Positions 1 through 8,193 of a stretch of 64,000 bases of DNA are shown in pieces. The stretch spans positions 186,001 to 250,000 of the forward strand of contig CBDCTQ010000074.1 of assembly GCA_965222105.1 (NCBI GenBank), read 5' to 3'. The notes under the pieces are model-generated. The model was not told where the DNA came from. It made no database searches and worked only from the letters and a program-made list of their open reading frames with translations. A program made the translations under genes and the position numbers. Each line of letters starts with the position of its first letter. Position 1 is the first letter of the stretch. Origin of the DNA: CALGLS01 sp965222105 (GTDB lineage: Bacteria; Bacteroidota; Bacteroidia; Chitinophagales; Saprospiraceae).

Positions 1-2
1 TA

Positions 3-584
3 CCAGTTTTGGCAGAATTTACACCTGGAATTGGAGATTTGATTGGTGCATACAACGATTTTCAAAACGGAGATTATTTTTGGGGTATATTTGGGATTAT
101 TTCGACATTAATTCCAGGAGATGAAATGTTGAAAGCTTGGAGAAAGGCTGACAATATAAGAGACGGGTGGAAGGCCGTGAAAGCTGTGTGGCGAGTTTGG
201 GATAATATAATGGGATTAGTTGGTAGCCAAAAGGTTCTGAATAAACTACCTCAAGCATGGAAAGACTTACCAGGATCGAAATTGGCTAATAATCAGAAAG
301 GACTTGCTTGGCAAATGAATCAATCTTCTTACCATTTTAGACTTATGGAAGCAGTTCCTGGCTCACAGAATCCAAACAAACAAGTGCCATATGCAAGGTT
401 TTTAAAAAGTGGATCTGGAACTGGTTATATGACCACAACCGGGGATTGGGCTGTTCCTACCGGAGTGGCAAACCAATATATTCATAATGGTACGACGTAC
501 TTCAAAACAGACCCAATATTTCAAGAACTTACCCATATCCCTATTGATGATATTACAGATGATATGTTAGATGACTTTTTCTAA
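3..584 (+). CDS. C-terminal end of a probable polymorphic (RHS-like) toxin, partial
   Basis: The reading frame is open to the left edge, so only about 193 C-terminal residues of a longer protein are visible; the TTG at position 9 is unlikely to be the true start. The first visible part (LAEFTPGIGDLIGAY, then FWGIFGIISTLIPGDE) resembles the hydrophobic, glycine/proline-rich pre-toxin linker found between RHS repeats and the toxin tip. The C-terminal part (YHFRLMEAVPG, then KQVPYARFLKSG) resembles the R-M-x-x-x-P-G and PYxR pattern of several small secreted nuclease tips, but I cannot name a toxin family. A small acidic gene follows on the same strand, the usual place for an immunity gene. The region is clearly more AT-rich than the genes from 3.9 kb on. 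The toxin assignment is inference from architecture; the catalytic activity is unknown. Confidence 0.5.
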   Translation, partial: PVLAEFTPGIGDLIGAYNDFQNGDYFWGIFGIISTLIPGDEMLKAWRKADNIRDGWKAVKAVWRVWDNIMGLVGSQKVLNKLPQAWKDLPGSKLANNQKGLAWQMNQSSYHFRLMEAVPGSQNPNKQVPYARFLKSGSGTGYMTTTGDWAVPTGVANQYIHNGTTYFKTDPIFQELTHIPIDDITDDMLDDFF

Positions 585-656
585 TTAGGATATGTGGAAA
601 TGATTCAATTGTTCATCGAGTATGATCTTTCGTAAATTCTATTGACTTAATTTGAG

Positions 657-698
657 TGGCGAACGCTAAATGATAAAACTAATATTTAGCGTTCGTCA
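657..698. terminator. 15-bp inverted repeat between toxin and putative immunity gene
   Basis: Positions 657-671 pair with 684-698 (core CGAACGCTAAAT / ATTTAGCGTTCG, one G-U pair) around a 12-nt loop. No long T-tract follows, so it is either a weak terminator or attenuator, or a recombination scar between the toxin tip and the next gene. Confidence 0.55.
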
Positions 699-760
699 TT
701 AATAAAAGTCTGGAACCGTAAAAGACATTAGATATTACGTTTAAAAAATATTAAATATAA

Positions 761-1207
761 ATGAAATTATCAAAAACTAATCCATACATATGGGAAATGT
801 ATAATGACCTACATTGTTTAAGATATACCTTCAAAATATATGATGAAGTGTATGAAAATCTATATGAGGTAAACAGAGTAGAAGACATTTTCAAAGAGTT
901 AACGTTTTTGAATTCAGATACCATTGATTCAATGGTTGATTTCCAAAATGTGTGGTATTTTTTCATAAAGGAAAGAAATTATTCAAAAGATTCAGTATTT
1001 ACTTACATTGATCCAAAATTTCAAAGTATTTTAGACAACGAACTCTACGACTTCTTACAAAAATTAGATGGAGATATTATATCAAATGGCTTTGAAGATT
1101 TACATCAAAAGGAAAATCAAGAAAGGGTTTTTCCAACAATAAGTGAGATACTTGAAAGAGGAAAGATTCTATACGATTTGCTTGAAAATAAACGTACTCA
1201 ACGATGA
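761..1207 (+). CDS. Small hypothetical protein, possible immunity protein
   Basis: A 148-residue, aromatic- and acid-rich soluble protein with no signal peptide or membrane segment and no family I recognise. It starts with an ATG 176 bp after the stop of the putative toxin and shares its low GC content. Small acidic cytoplasmic proteins directly downstream of RHS/CDI-type toxin tips are usually the cognate immunity proteins, so this role is inferred from position only. The stop codon TGA (1205-1207) lies inside a short hairpin (1200-1216). The same frame stays open for 71 more codons beyond the stop (next entry), so the gene could be a truncated version of a longer protein or a fusion scar. 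Confidence 0.5.
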   Translation: MKLSKTNPYIWEMYNDLHCLRYTFKIYDEVYENLYEVNRVEDIFKELTFLNSDTIDSMVDFQNVWYFFIKERNYSKDSVFTYIDPKFQSILDNELYDFLQKLDGDIISNGFEDLHQKENQERVFPTISEILERGKILYDLLENKRTQR

Positions 1208-1423
1208 TCCATCGTTCGTCACAGTTTACAACTGCAATATAGATGGCTTGAAGTTGAAGCTATTGAATTGGATGTTACGAAAGGATATATTTTAGTGTGC
1301 TGTCTTGTGGGCAGCTCGGGTGCAGCCTTTTTTGCTGGAGTACGGGATGACTTTGAAGGAGCTTTTGGAGGCGGGGGTGCATTTAAGACCTATGCAAAAG
1401 ATGCGATATTGGATTATCTGTAG
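1208..1423 (+). pseudogene. Orphan C-terminal gene fragment in frame behind the putative immunity gene
   Basis: After the TGA at 1205-1207 the same frame stays open until TAG at 1421-1423. It encodes 71 residues with a protein-like composition (a hydrophobic YILVCCLVGSSGAAFFAGV stretch, then DDFEGAFGGGGAFKTYAKD). There is no ATG start in it. This looks like the tail of another toxin or immunity gene left by recombination, as in orphan-module arrays behind polymorphic toxins. A 7-bp hairpin at 1200-1216 sits at the junction. The coding character is seen directly; the origin is inferred. Confidence 0.35.
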
Positions 1424-1481
1424 CTTGCTATATCTCGATGACAATACTTTCGTTTTAGAAGATAATTAATGAAGTATTAAA

Positions 1482-3090
1482 CCCTAACTCCGCAAATAGT
1501 TACGTAATAGGTATACCGATGTCTCGAAGTAGCACATTGGTTGATTTAACTACCTCAGTATCAATCCATTGTGAGTTTATTTTTGCTTTACGAATTAGCG
1601 TCAATTGGTCGATTAGGGATTTAACTGAGTGCTTTTTTAATTTTTCTGCACTTAACAATAGTCTGTACAATTTATGGTGAACTAACAGTGCGATGTGATT
1701 TGCAAACATCCATCCTTGTAGCGTCTCCTCATTTTGCATATACGTCCTATCGGCTTCCAGCACTGTTTTTAATCCGTCATACATTACTTCTATTTGATTC
1801 CTTGTTTTGTATATCTTATATATCTTTTCACCACTTTTCCGACTTTGATTTGTTAACAGAGTTAAGGTTCCAAATTGCTTTTTTTTCTTATGAAATTTTT
1901 CCAGATTATAGCTCGCCGGTTTATTGGATACTCTTGTCAGGTAATCTCTTTGTTCTTCTACTTTAGCTTCCTCATTCAAAAATATATAAACGGTTCTTTT
2001 AGTTTTATTATTCTTCTTTTTGACATACCAGATCACTTTGTTTTCATACATAAAGTAGTTTGCTTTTTCTTTTAATAACAATTCATCTACATATTCGGGT
2101 TTTATCAACGTTGAGTTTCTTTTTAACGGGCAGATATATCGAAATCCGTTTCTTTCCAAAAAGTCGATATTTGTTTTTGAGTAAAAACCCTTATCTACTA
2201 TTAAAATGCAATTGGATACATTACTCTCCTTCATGGTCAACACAAATGCACTCAATTCTCTGATATTTCCTGAAACCAAACGATAAAAAATAGGTTTAAG
2301 TGATTGATTACCAAATATATATAAGAGATTGATCTGCCCTTTGTAATTGGATTTCCTGTTGTATCCCACATTTGCAAAAGCTTTGTTTTTGCTTTTGGAT
2401 GGGAGGTCAGTCATATCTACCAGAATATGCTCTCCTTTTGGTATGCCCCAATTTAAAAACTCCACCACTCTTTGGCGATGACGACCTACATCTCTTAAAA
2501 TCAAGGATATGTTTTTTGCCGTAAATTTTATGTCTGAAAAATCTTCTGACAAAAAACTGTGATGAAAATTCAATGGCATTCGGTTTATCGGAAGTTGTTT
2601 GGTTAACCGACAGTAAGCTATTGATAAAATATATTTCCATTCCCTTGGAAAATGATTTTTCAACCTGCTGATCAAGTCTTTCATATGGTAAGTTAACAAG
2701 TAATACATTCCGTACTCCTTGACACTTATTTCATTTGTAATCTCAATAAAGTCTTTTTCTATTCTAACTGGCTTTTTCTCTCTTGGCTTGGAAGGTATTA
2801 ATTCTCCTTGAGGAGTAATCTTACCTATTATTTTACCGGTAATTTTTCTTGACCGTTTGGCTATTTTGTCCCATTTGCTACTCACCGAGTACAAATAATA
2901 ATGACCGTTTATGTTTCGCAGCTCCGTACCGGGCTTTCTGTGGGCCAATGCCCAATCTGGATGTGTTTTTGACATAGACAATATTACGTAAAATATTCGG
3001 TACGTAATAGCTTATTTTAGGCTAGTTGTCTATTTTTCAAAAATTTATACATTTTTTTACCCAACATTACGTAAATTAGCGGAGTTAGGG
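1482..3090 (-). mobile_element. Complete IS1634-like insertion sequence
   Basis: The 1609-bp element is bounded by matching inverted ends: CCCTAACTCCGC at 1482-1493 and its reverse complement at 3079-3090. The similarity extends inward to a TTACGTAAT-like motif on both sides. The element is flanked by a 6-bp direct repeat ATTAAA (1476-1481 and 3091-3096), which fits a target-site duplication. It carries one transposase gene that fills nearly all of the element. Length, 5-6-bp duplication and the IS4-type YREK signature fit the IS1634 family. The intact gene and matching ends suggest a recent, possibly active copy. Confidence 0.9.
1500..2981 (-). CDS. IS1634/IS4-superfamily DDE transposase
   Basis: A 493-residue transposase that would cut and paste the surrounding element. 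The RNase H-like DDE core is visible: the first Asp in HILVDMTDLPSKSKN (about residue 190), the second in ILIVDKGFYS (about 262), and the catalytic Glu in YKTRNQIEVMYDGLK, the Y-x2-R-x3-E-x6-K signature of the IS4 superfamily. A basic N-terminal segment precedes the core. The gene starts with ATG about 100 bp inside the right end and stops about 18 bp from the left end, so no other gene fits in the element. No frameshift or internal stop is seen. Confidence 0.9.
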   Translation of the reverse strand: MSMSKTHPDWALAHRKPGTELRNINGHYYLYSVSSKWDKIAKRSRKITGKIIGKITPQGELIPSKPREKKPVRIEKDFIEITNEISVKEYGMYYLLTYHMKDLISRLKNHFPREWKYILSIAYCRLTKQLPINRMPLNFHHSFLSEDFSDIKFTAKNISLILRDVGRHRQRVVEFLNWGIPKGEHILVDMTDLPSKSKNKAFANVGYNRKSNYKGQINLLYIFGNQSLKPIFYRLVSGNIRELSAFVLTMKESNVSNCILIVDKGFYSKTNIDFLERNGFRYICPLKRNSTLIKPEYVDELLLKEKANYFMYENKVIWYVKKKNNKTKRTVYIFLNEEAKVEEQRDYLTRVSNKPASYNLEKFHKKKKQFGTLTLLTNQSRKSGEKIYKIYKTRNQIEVMYDGLKTVLEADRTYMQNEETLQGWMFANHIALLVHHKLYRLLLSAEKLKKHSVKSLIDQLTLIRKAKINSQWIDTEVVKSTNVLLRDIGIPIT

Positions 3091-3096
3091 ATTAAA

Positions 3097-3382
3097 CATC
3101 TTCAGGCTTATCCAGTCTCACCACGACTATAGTTCAACCGAAAAAGCGCCCCATCTCTGCCTGACGGCAGTCAGGGACACAGAGCCAAACAAAGATTTTC
3201 TCTGTGAATCTTTGTGTCTTCGTGTCTTTGTGGTAAAGGCCGCAGCGATTTTGTCACGCACTCGGTTGATTTCGAGGTGAGTTCAGAGCCAGTCCTGACC
3301 TTTCGGGAACTGGTCTATTTATTTGACAGCTTAAAACAAATTGAGTACGGCAACGTTTGAATCTCACAACAATACTGCTGGA
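3097..3382. other. Intergenic region right of the IS with a small palindrome
   Basis: There is no convincing gene here. It holds an imperfect palindrome around 3157-3175 (CTGCCTGACGGCAGTCAGG), similar in kind to the GC-rich palindromes at 43081 and 43252. Next to it is a CTTTGTGTCTTCGTGTCTTT-type stretch (about 3208-3230), a sort of sequence I associate with Bacteroidota intergenic repeats. The boundary between repeat and promoter of the next gene is not clear. Confidence 0.4.
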
Positions 3383-3769
3383 ATGACTAAACTACGACCA
3401 TCCTACATCTTATTGTTTTTATTGCTGCTGCCCTTCGGTTGCAAAAAAGACAATTCCGGACCGTTGGTACTGGGTACTCAGGTTTGTTTTAAAACGCAAC
3501 ACCACGAACGTGGGTTGAGGGATATAACCGTGTACCTTTACAATACGATCGACTTTCCCGGTTACGAAATGTCTGAGACATACGACACCCTTCTTGTCAG
3601 CAATTCTTTTGCAGAGGTCTGTTTTCCGGCTGTGTCATTGGGCAACCACTGGGCAGTGGGATATGGATACGATAGCCTTCTGCACGAACCGGTGCGGGGC
3701 AGTCTTCCCTTTGAGATCGTGAGCCTGCACCAGCCCTGGGATACGATTCTTTATGTTAGTGAGTATTAG
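3383..3769 (+). CDS. Small hypothetical lipoprotein
   Basis: A 128-residue protein starting at the ATG at 3383, which directly precedes a lipoprotein signal peptide (hydrophobic ILLFLLLLPFG, lipobox ending in Cys, then KKDNSG). An upstream TTG would put 14 extra residues before the signal and is not favoured. The mature part is short, rich in beta-prone segments and has no domain I recognise; it may be a small beta-sandwich. It is expected on the periplasmic face of a membrane. Neighbours give no functional hint. Confidence 0.65.
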   Translation: MTKLRPSYILLFLLLLPFGCKKDNSGPLVLGTQVCFKTQHHERGLRDITVYLYNTIDFPGYEMSETYDTLLVSNSFAEVCFPAVSLGNHWAVGYGYDSLLHEPVRGSLPFEIVSLHQPWDTILYVSEY

Positions 3770-3928
3770 GTGGGTTGTGAACATAAAAATGTGGAAAACA
3801 AATCCACCTAAAATTTCACCACCTGCCTGCAAGTACTTACCTTTGGCCCCGTCGATTAGCAAACATTCAGCTCCTCACACCGAAACATTAGCTCAAACAA
3901 CCTCACTCGCTGTCAGCACCCCACACTC

Positions 3929-4702
3929 ATGGCTGTAAAAATAATCTCCTACAACGTCAACGGCATCCGCGCAGCCGAAAAGAAGGGCTTGTCCGAATGG
4001 GCCGGTACCAACGACTTCGACATCCTTTGCTTTCAGGAGGTCAAAGCCACCGAAGACGTGGCTCCGGTAGCGGCTTTCGAAGCACAGGGCTACAAGCATT
4101 GCCACTGGCACGCCGCCGAAAAAAAGGGATACAGTGGAGTGGCCGTTTTCACTAAAATAAAACCGGACAAAGTAGTGGCCGGCTGTGGCATCGAAAAATA
4201 CGACCGCGAAGGAAGGATCATCCGATGTGATTTTGCCGATTGGTCATTGCTCAACTGCTACTTTCCCTCCGGTACCAGCGGCGAAGAACGACAAGCCTTC
4301 AAATACGATTTTCTGGACGACTTTTTTGATTGGATCAAAAAACTAAAACGTACCCGAAAAAAACTCATCATCGTCGGCGACTACAACATCGCCCACACCG
4401 AAAACGACATCCACAACCCCAAAAGCAATAAGAAAAATTCCGGCTTCCTGCCCGAAGAACGAGCCTGGATGACCAAATGGTTCAACAACGGTTTTACAGA
4501 CGCCTTCCGCTACAAAAATCCCGAAACAATCGAATACAGTTGGTGGACCTACCGCTTCAACGCCCGAAAAAATAATAAGGGATGGCGCATCGACTACCAA
4601 TCGGTATCCGACAACATCAAAGACAAGATCATTCAAGCCCACCAACTGAACGATGCCGTCCACTCGGATCACTGCCCGGTATTTATGGAAATTGATCTGT
4701 AG
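3929..4702 (+). CDS. xth: Exodeoxyribonuclease III (AP endonuclease)
   Basis: A 257-residue exonuclease/endonuclease/phosphatase-fold enzyme that cleaves DNA 5' of abasic sites and removes 3' blocking groups in base excision repair. The family motifs occur in order: SYNVNGIRA (residues 7-15, metal-binding Asn), CFQEVKA (about 34, catalytic Glu), VGDYNIAHT (about 150, Asp/Asn), and the C-terminal HSDHCPV with the catalytic Asp-His. Length is normal for bacterial Xth. The ATG at 3929 gives the conserved MxxKIISYNVNG start. It is convergent with the acyltransferase gene on the other strand. Confidence 0.95.
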   Translation: MAVKIISYNVNGIRAAEKKGLSEWAGTNDFDILCFQEVKATEDVAPVAAFEAQGYKHCHWHAAEKKGYSGVAVFTKIKPDKVVAGCGIEKYDREGRIIRCDFADWSLLNCYFPSGTSGEERQAFKYDFLDDFFDWIKKLKRTRKKLIIVGDYNIAHTENDIHNPKSNKKNSGFLPEERAWMTKWFNNGFTDAFRYKNPETIEYSWWTYRFNARKNNKGWRIDYQSVSDNIKDKIIQAHQLNDAVHSDHCPVFMEIDL

Positions 4703-4785
4703 TGCTGGTCAGCAGTTATCCTGGTTGGCCGGTTTGGGTTTCGGACTTTGGCCGGAGTATTTTGGCGAGTCAGGTGGCGTTTTTT

Positions 4786-4813
4786 CGCTGGTTTCGACTA
4801 CGCTCAACCAGCG
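4786..4813. repeat. Small palindromic (REP-like) element between convergent genes
   Basis: CGCTGGTT (4786-4793) pairs with AACCAGCG (4806-4813). The loop contains TCGACTACGCTC, close to a motif (CTGAGCGTAGTCGAA-type) that recurs in intergenic DNA of many Bacteroidota. It sits between the convergent xth and acyltransferase genes and may act as a terminator in one direction. Confidence 0.45.
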
Positions 4814-4903
4814 GGTGGATTACACCAATGAATGCCTGCCCAGGTCCCAATAGCAATCGGAATTCGGGGAGCGCAGCCTTCACGGCAAGCATCAGCAAAT
4901 CAT

Positions 4904-6253
4904 TCACCGCATCAACAAATAATCCTCCCGCCCCACATGCATCAGCCGTATCAATCGACGGCGCCGCTCTTTCAGCATTTTCAAACTTCCCTCGTCGGCT
5001 TCCGTAAATGACCACCGCTTATACCACAGCCGAATACGGCCATACCACTCAATATATCGCAAACTCAACACACCCAACACCGGCAACGCCAATGCATATC
5101 CCACACCCACAGCCAACGACCCGGAAAAATAGATCATCATTGCCAGTTGGACCCCATAGTTCATCAGACAAAACAAAACGCCCAACGACACCAACAGGGA
5201 ACCCCTGAAATCGGACCTCCGATTCAATTTGCCAACCACCCACCCCGTCAGCCGAAGCACGGGAAAGTGATTCAACCAGCCAATCAAAAACAGAGGCGCC
5301 GCCAGTAAAAGCCCCAACAGAGTCAACCCAAACCGCCCATAATCGGGAAGGGATCTTCCCTCCTCCCGCAGCCACCGGGGATCAATTTCGTAGTTGGACA
5401 ATAACCCGTGGTAGCATTCCAGATCTGCCTTAAACTGTTGTAACCGAAATGGCAGATCCTTTCTGAAAAAATGGAGAGCCCGTATCAATTCCTTGCGTAC
5501 AACAAATCGCCGTTGAGGTGCAGGGCGGTCTGCCGGCTCCAATTCTAACAATTCTTCTTCGAAAACCGCTGTGGCCGCATCAACGACCTCCTCCAACCGC
5601 TCATCCGGGATGCAAAGTGTCAGCGACTCCAGCGTGGTTGCGATCTGATCCGTCAAAGCCGACACGGCTTTCCTCGGCGCTGTGGCATACAACGGCATAT
5701 ATTCGTCCAAACCGATCGGCGCTCCAAAATGAAGGATCACTTCACTCCTGAACTGATGTGGGTCGGTATAGCTCAGCCCAATGGGTACGACCAGCGGCAT
5801 ACTACTTGCATCTGCCACGGCAGCCGCACCCAGTGCAATGCGTGCTGCCCCGGTTTTTATTTCGCGCAAGCGGGGTTCTACTTTACTGATCCCTTCCGGA
5901 AATATTAAAATGGATTTGCCCAACAACAACAGATGTTGAAAACCTTCTATGATCCCCCTATTTTTATGTGCCAACCCCGGTGTCTTATCCTTTCGGTAAA
6001 TGGGATGCATGTTGAACCACGACCATATCCGGCGTTTCCACTTTTTGTCGAAAGACTCGCCACGCGAAACGAAATGCAATGGATGGTCCAACACCGTAGC
6101 GATCAGCACCGCATCCATAAATGAACTGGAATGATTGGCTACGTACAAAATAGGCCGGTCGGTGGGAACTGCAGCCGAATGGTGAATATCGATTTTGCGA
6201 AAGTATTGCCGGAAGGCTACTTTGAACAAAAGTCTGAGCAGGTGGTAAATCAT
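4904..6253 (-). CDS. PlsC-type 1-acylglycerol-3-phosphate acyltransferase with C-terminal membrane domain
   Basis: A 449-residue membrane acyltransferase, probably moving acyl chains onto lysophosphatidate or a related lipid. The N-terminal half has the lysophospholipid acyltransferase motifs: the H-x5-D form of the catalytic motif in ANHSSSFMDA (His41, Asp47), FVSRGESF (about 61), and FPEGISK (118-124), which binds the phosphate. The HX5D spacing is a known variant of HX4D. The C-terminal third (about residues 310-410) has three or four hydrophobic segments, making it longer than minimal PlsC (about 240 residues). The substrate cannot be told. The following − strand gene starts 104 bp upstream of it. 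Confidence 0.85.
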   Translation of the reverse strand: MIYHLLRLLFKVAFRQYFRKIDIHHSAAVPTDRPILYVANHSSSFMDAVLIATVLDHPLHFVSRGESFDKKWKRRIWSWFNMHPIYRKDKTPGLAHKNRGIIEGFQHLLLLGKSILIFPEGISKVEPRLREIKTGAARIALGAAAVADASSMPLVVPIGLSYTDPHQFRSEVILHFGAPIGLDEYMPLYATAPRKAVSALTDQIATTLESLTLCIPDERLEEVVDAATAVFEEELLELEPADRPAPQRRFVVRKELIRALHFFRKDLPFRLQQFKADLECYHGLLSNYEIDPRWLREEGRSLPDYGRFGLTLLGLLLAAPLFLIGWLNHFPVLRLTGWVVGKLNRRSDFRGSLLVSLGVLFCLMNYGVQLAMMIYFSGSLAVGVGYALALPVLGVLSLRYIEWYGRIRLWYKRWSFTEADEGSLKMLKERRRRLIRLMHVGREDYLLMR

Positions 6254-6357
6254 GACATTTGGATTTGATCTACCACAAAATTCGGGGGTTTTAGATTTTG
6301 ACCGGAAGCATAATGGGCTTCAGGCACATATTTTATTATCGAATATCAATAAATTAA

Positions 6358-7512
6358 TCAGACCTTCACCCCTTCCTTTAATACGATCCGGTTAGGATGT
6401 TCTTTGCCTTCTGCCACCAGTTGTTTGCAGTAGTCATTGAGCCGGTTGAGTGATTTGATGCCGTCTCTGATGGCTTTTTTTCGGAAAAAGAGGTTGAACA
6501 GCCATTTTTTTATGGGGTTGAGGTTGGCTTTTCCGACCACTTCCAGGTGGGTGGTATTTTCGTCGATCGGGCGCAAGGTATAGGAGCCCAGGAATCCTTT
6601 CTTCATGTCGGTTTCGAGAAAACGGATCACCCCATTTTTTTTCTCAATGTCGTGGGTGACGAAAAAGGGGTCACTGTCGTTCGACCTGATCACGCAGCGG
6701 TGCGTGGATCCGTTGCGTGTAATTTTACTGTTGAGTTCGGCACTATCGATCAAGCCTTCCAGCCAATGGTGTCGGAAACCGAGGTCTGATACCACATCGA
6801 AGACCAGGTCCATAGGTGCATCGATCATTATTTGGTTGACAAACAAGTCCTCTGTTTTTCCTTTTAGCCGGTAGGATTCAGGTTGGGGTTCGGGCACCTC
6901 TTTCATCAGCTCCGACAGGGAAATATGGGAGAAAGGTACCGGCCCCAGGTCGTATTCTTCCGATCCGGTCTGGAGCGATGTCCAGGTCAGTTGCGACATC
7001 TGGTCCCATCCGGGGCTATGGGCTGCGAGGGCGTCGGTAAAAAGAGCGTAGTCATCGCCGTCCACTTTATTTTTCATCAGCCGGTGGATGAGGATGACGT
7101 CGGCGCCGAAGAGTTTGGAATGTTGTCCGATGCGGTTTTGGGCCACCTGTCCGTAATGTACAAAGAATTTCAGGGTAAGGTCATTTGCCGAAGAGCAGGC
7201 TCCGCAATCGCAGATGCGTAGTTTGTCGTACTGTTTAAGCTCAGCGTGGAAGTTGAGGAACATTTTGCGAATCTGTTCTAACAATTCATTTGCGTCAGGC
7301 GCTTTACCCTTGCGGAAAAACAGAATGGCATCACCTTCAATTTCGGATACTTCCAGCCCGAGGGTATTGTTTTGGATAATATTGTCGAGCAGTTCCTGAA
7401 TGATGTGCTGTGCATGTTCGATCTCGGTATTGTTGACAAAACGGGTAAACCCACTGATGTCGGGGATGAACAGCAGTGCGGGACCTGGGGGAGTAGATTT
7501 TGTTTTACTCAA
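6358..7512 (-). CDS. DUF2652 (cyclase-like) and SRPBCC two-domain protein
   Basis: A 384-residue soluble protein. The N-terminal half (FIPDISGFTRFV at 16-27, SEIEGDAILFF about 56) has the layout of a class III nucleotidyl cyclase domain and matches DUF2652. The second metal Asp is present in EGDAI, but the conserved cyclase substrate residues are not obvious, so it may be a degenerate or regulatory domain. From about residue 225 a START/SRPBCC lipid-binding fold follows (VNQIMIDAPMDLVFDVVSDL, HHWLEGL). This architecture occurs in Bacteroidota; the ligand is unknown. A CxCGxC motif (ICDCGACSS, about 110) could bind a metal. Start is the ATG at 7512. Confidence 0.75.
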   Translation of the reverse strand: MSKTKSTPPGPALLFIPDISGFTRFVNNTEIEHAQHIIQELLDNIIQNNTLGLEVSEIEGDAILFFRKGKAPDANELLEQIRKMFLNFHAELKQYDKLRICDCGACSSANDLTLKFFVHYGQVAQNRIGQHSKLFGADVILIHRLMKNKVDGDDYALFTDALAAHSPGWDQMSQLTWTSLQTGSEEYDLGPVPFSHISLSELMKEVPEPQPESYRLKGKTEDLFVNQIMIDAPMDLVFDVVSDLGFRHHWLEGLIDSAELNSKITRNGSTHRCVIRSNDSDPFFVTHDIEKKNGVIRFLETDMKKGFLGSYTLRPIDENTTHLEVVGKANLNPIKKWLFNLFFRKKAIRDGIKSLNRLNDYCKQLVAEGKEHPNRIVLKEGVKV

Positions 7513-7561
7513 AGCGTATTGATTTTGTTGATAAAATAAATCCGACTGGTTTTATTTTCAG

Positions 7562-7592
7562 TTTGCTGTTACAACAAGAATGCCTATATTCG
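7562..7592 (+). promoter_or_regulatory. Bacteroidota-type promoter of mscL
   Basis: TTTG at 7562-7565 and TATATTCG at 7585-7592, separated by 19 bp, match the Bacteroidota sigma consensus TTTG-N19-TAnnTTTG with one mismatch. The predicted transcript would have a leader of about 60 nt before the mscL ATG at 7658. Confidence 0.5.
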
Positions 7593-7657
7593 GCCCGGCA
7601 GAAGAATAATACTTCTGACTATTTTGTCAAAGAAGACTTTTTCAAAACAAACGTACT

Positions 7658-8062
7658 ATGATCAAAGAATTCAAGGAATTTATCATGAAAGGCAATGTGC
7701 TCGAATTGGCTGTTGCCGTCATTATTGCGGGAGCATTTGGAGCGGTGGTCACCTCTTTTACCTCCGACGTTTTGATGCCCCCTATTGGTCTGATGCTGAA
7801 CGATGTGGATTTTGCCAACCTGGCTTTTGAGCTCCGGCCTGCTCTTTACAGCAGCGACGGGACCCTGGAAAAAGAAGCCGTTAGCATCAAATACGGCAAG
7901 TGGATCAATACGATCATCGACTTTCTGATCATTGCATTTGTATTGTTTCTCATCATCCGCACCTACAACAAAGCCAATGCCCCCGACCCGGAACCGCCCG
8001 CTCCGGAAGGCCCTACTCAGGAGGAACTACTCACAGAAATCAGGGATTTGCTGAAGAAATAG
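7658..8062 (+). CDS. mscL: Large-conductance mechanosensitive channel
   Basis: A 134-residue inner-membrane channel that opens under membrane tension to release solutes on hypo-osmotic shock. It shows the family N-terminus (IKEFKEFIMKGNVLELAVAV), the gate-lining first transmembrane helix (about residues 15-40, AVIIAGAFGAVVTSF), an extracellular loop, a second transmembrane helix (about 83-102, DFLIIAFVLFLIIRTYN) and the C-terminal bundle ending EELLTEIRDLLKK. Length is normal. The loop (DVDFANLAFELRP) is typical. It has its own promoter-like sequence and a terminator downstream, so it is monocistronic. Confidence 0.95.
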   Translation: MIKEFKEFIMKGNVLELAVAVIIAGAFGAVVTSFTSDVLMPPIGLMLNDVDFANLAFELRPALYSSDGTLEKEAVSIKYGKWINTIIDFLIIAFVLFLIIRTYNKANAPDPEPPAPEGPTQEELLTEIRDLLKK

Positions 8063-8148
8063 CTTCCTGGTTGTACAAACAGCTTAATGGATCAAATGGT
8101 TTAGCCGGTTGCCGATTTTGACCTGGGTCATCCATTAAAAAACACGAC

Positions 8149-8180
8149 AAAAGCCCTTCGAATCGTTTTGAAGGGCTTTT
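8149..8180. terminator. Bidirectional intrinsic terminator between mscL and mtfA-like gene
   Basis: A perfect 11-bp stem: AAAAGCCCTTC (8149-8159) pairs with GAAGGGCTTTT (8170-8180). A-runs on one side and T-runs on the other allow use from both strands. It lies between the convergent mscL and peptidase genes. Confidence 0.85.
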
Positions 8181-8193
8181 GCATAAAGGTGGG

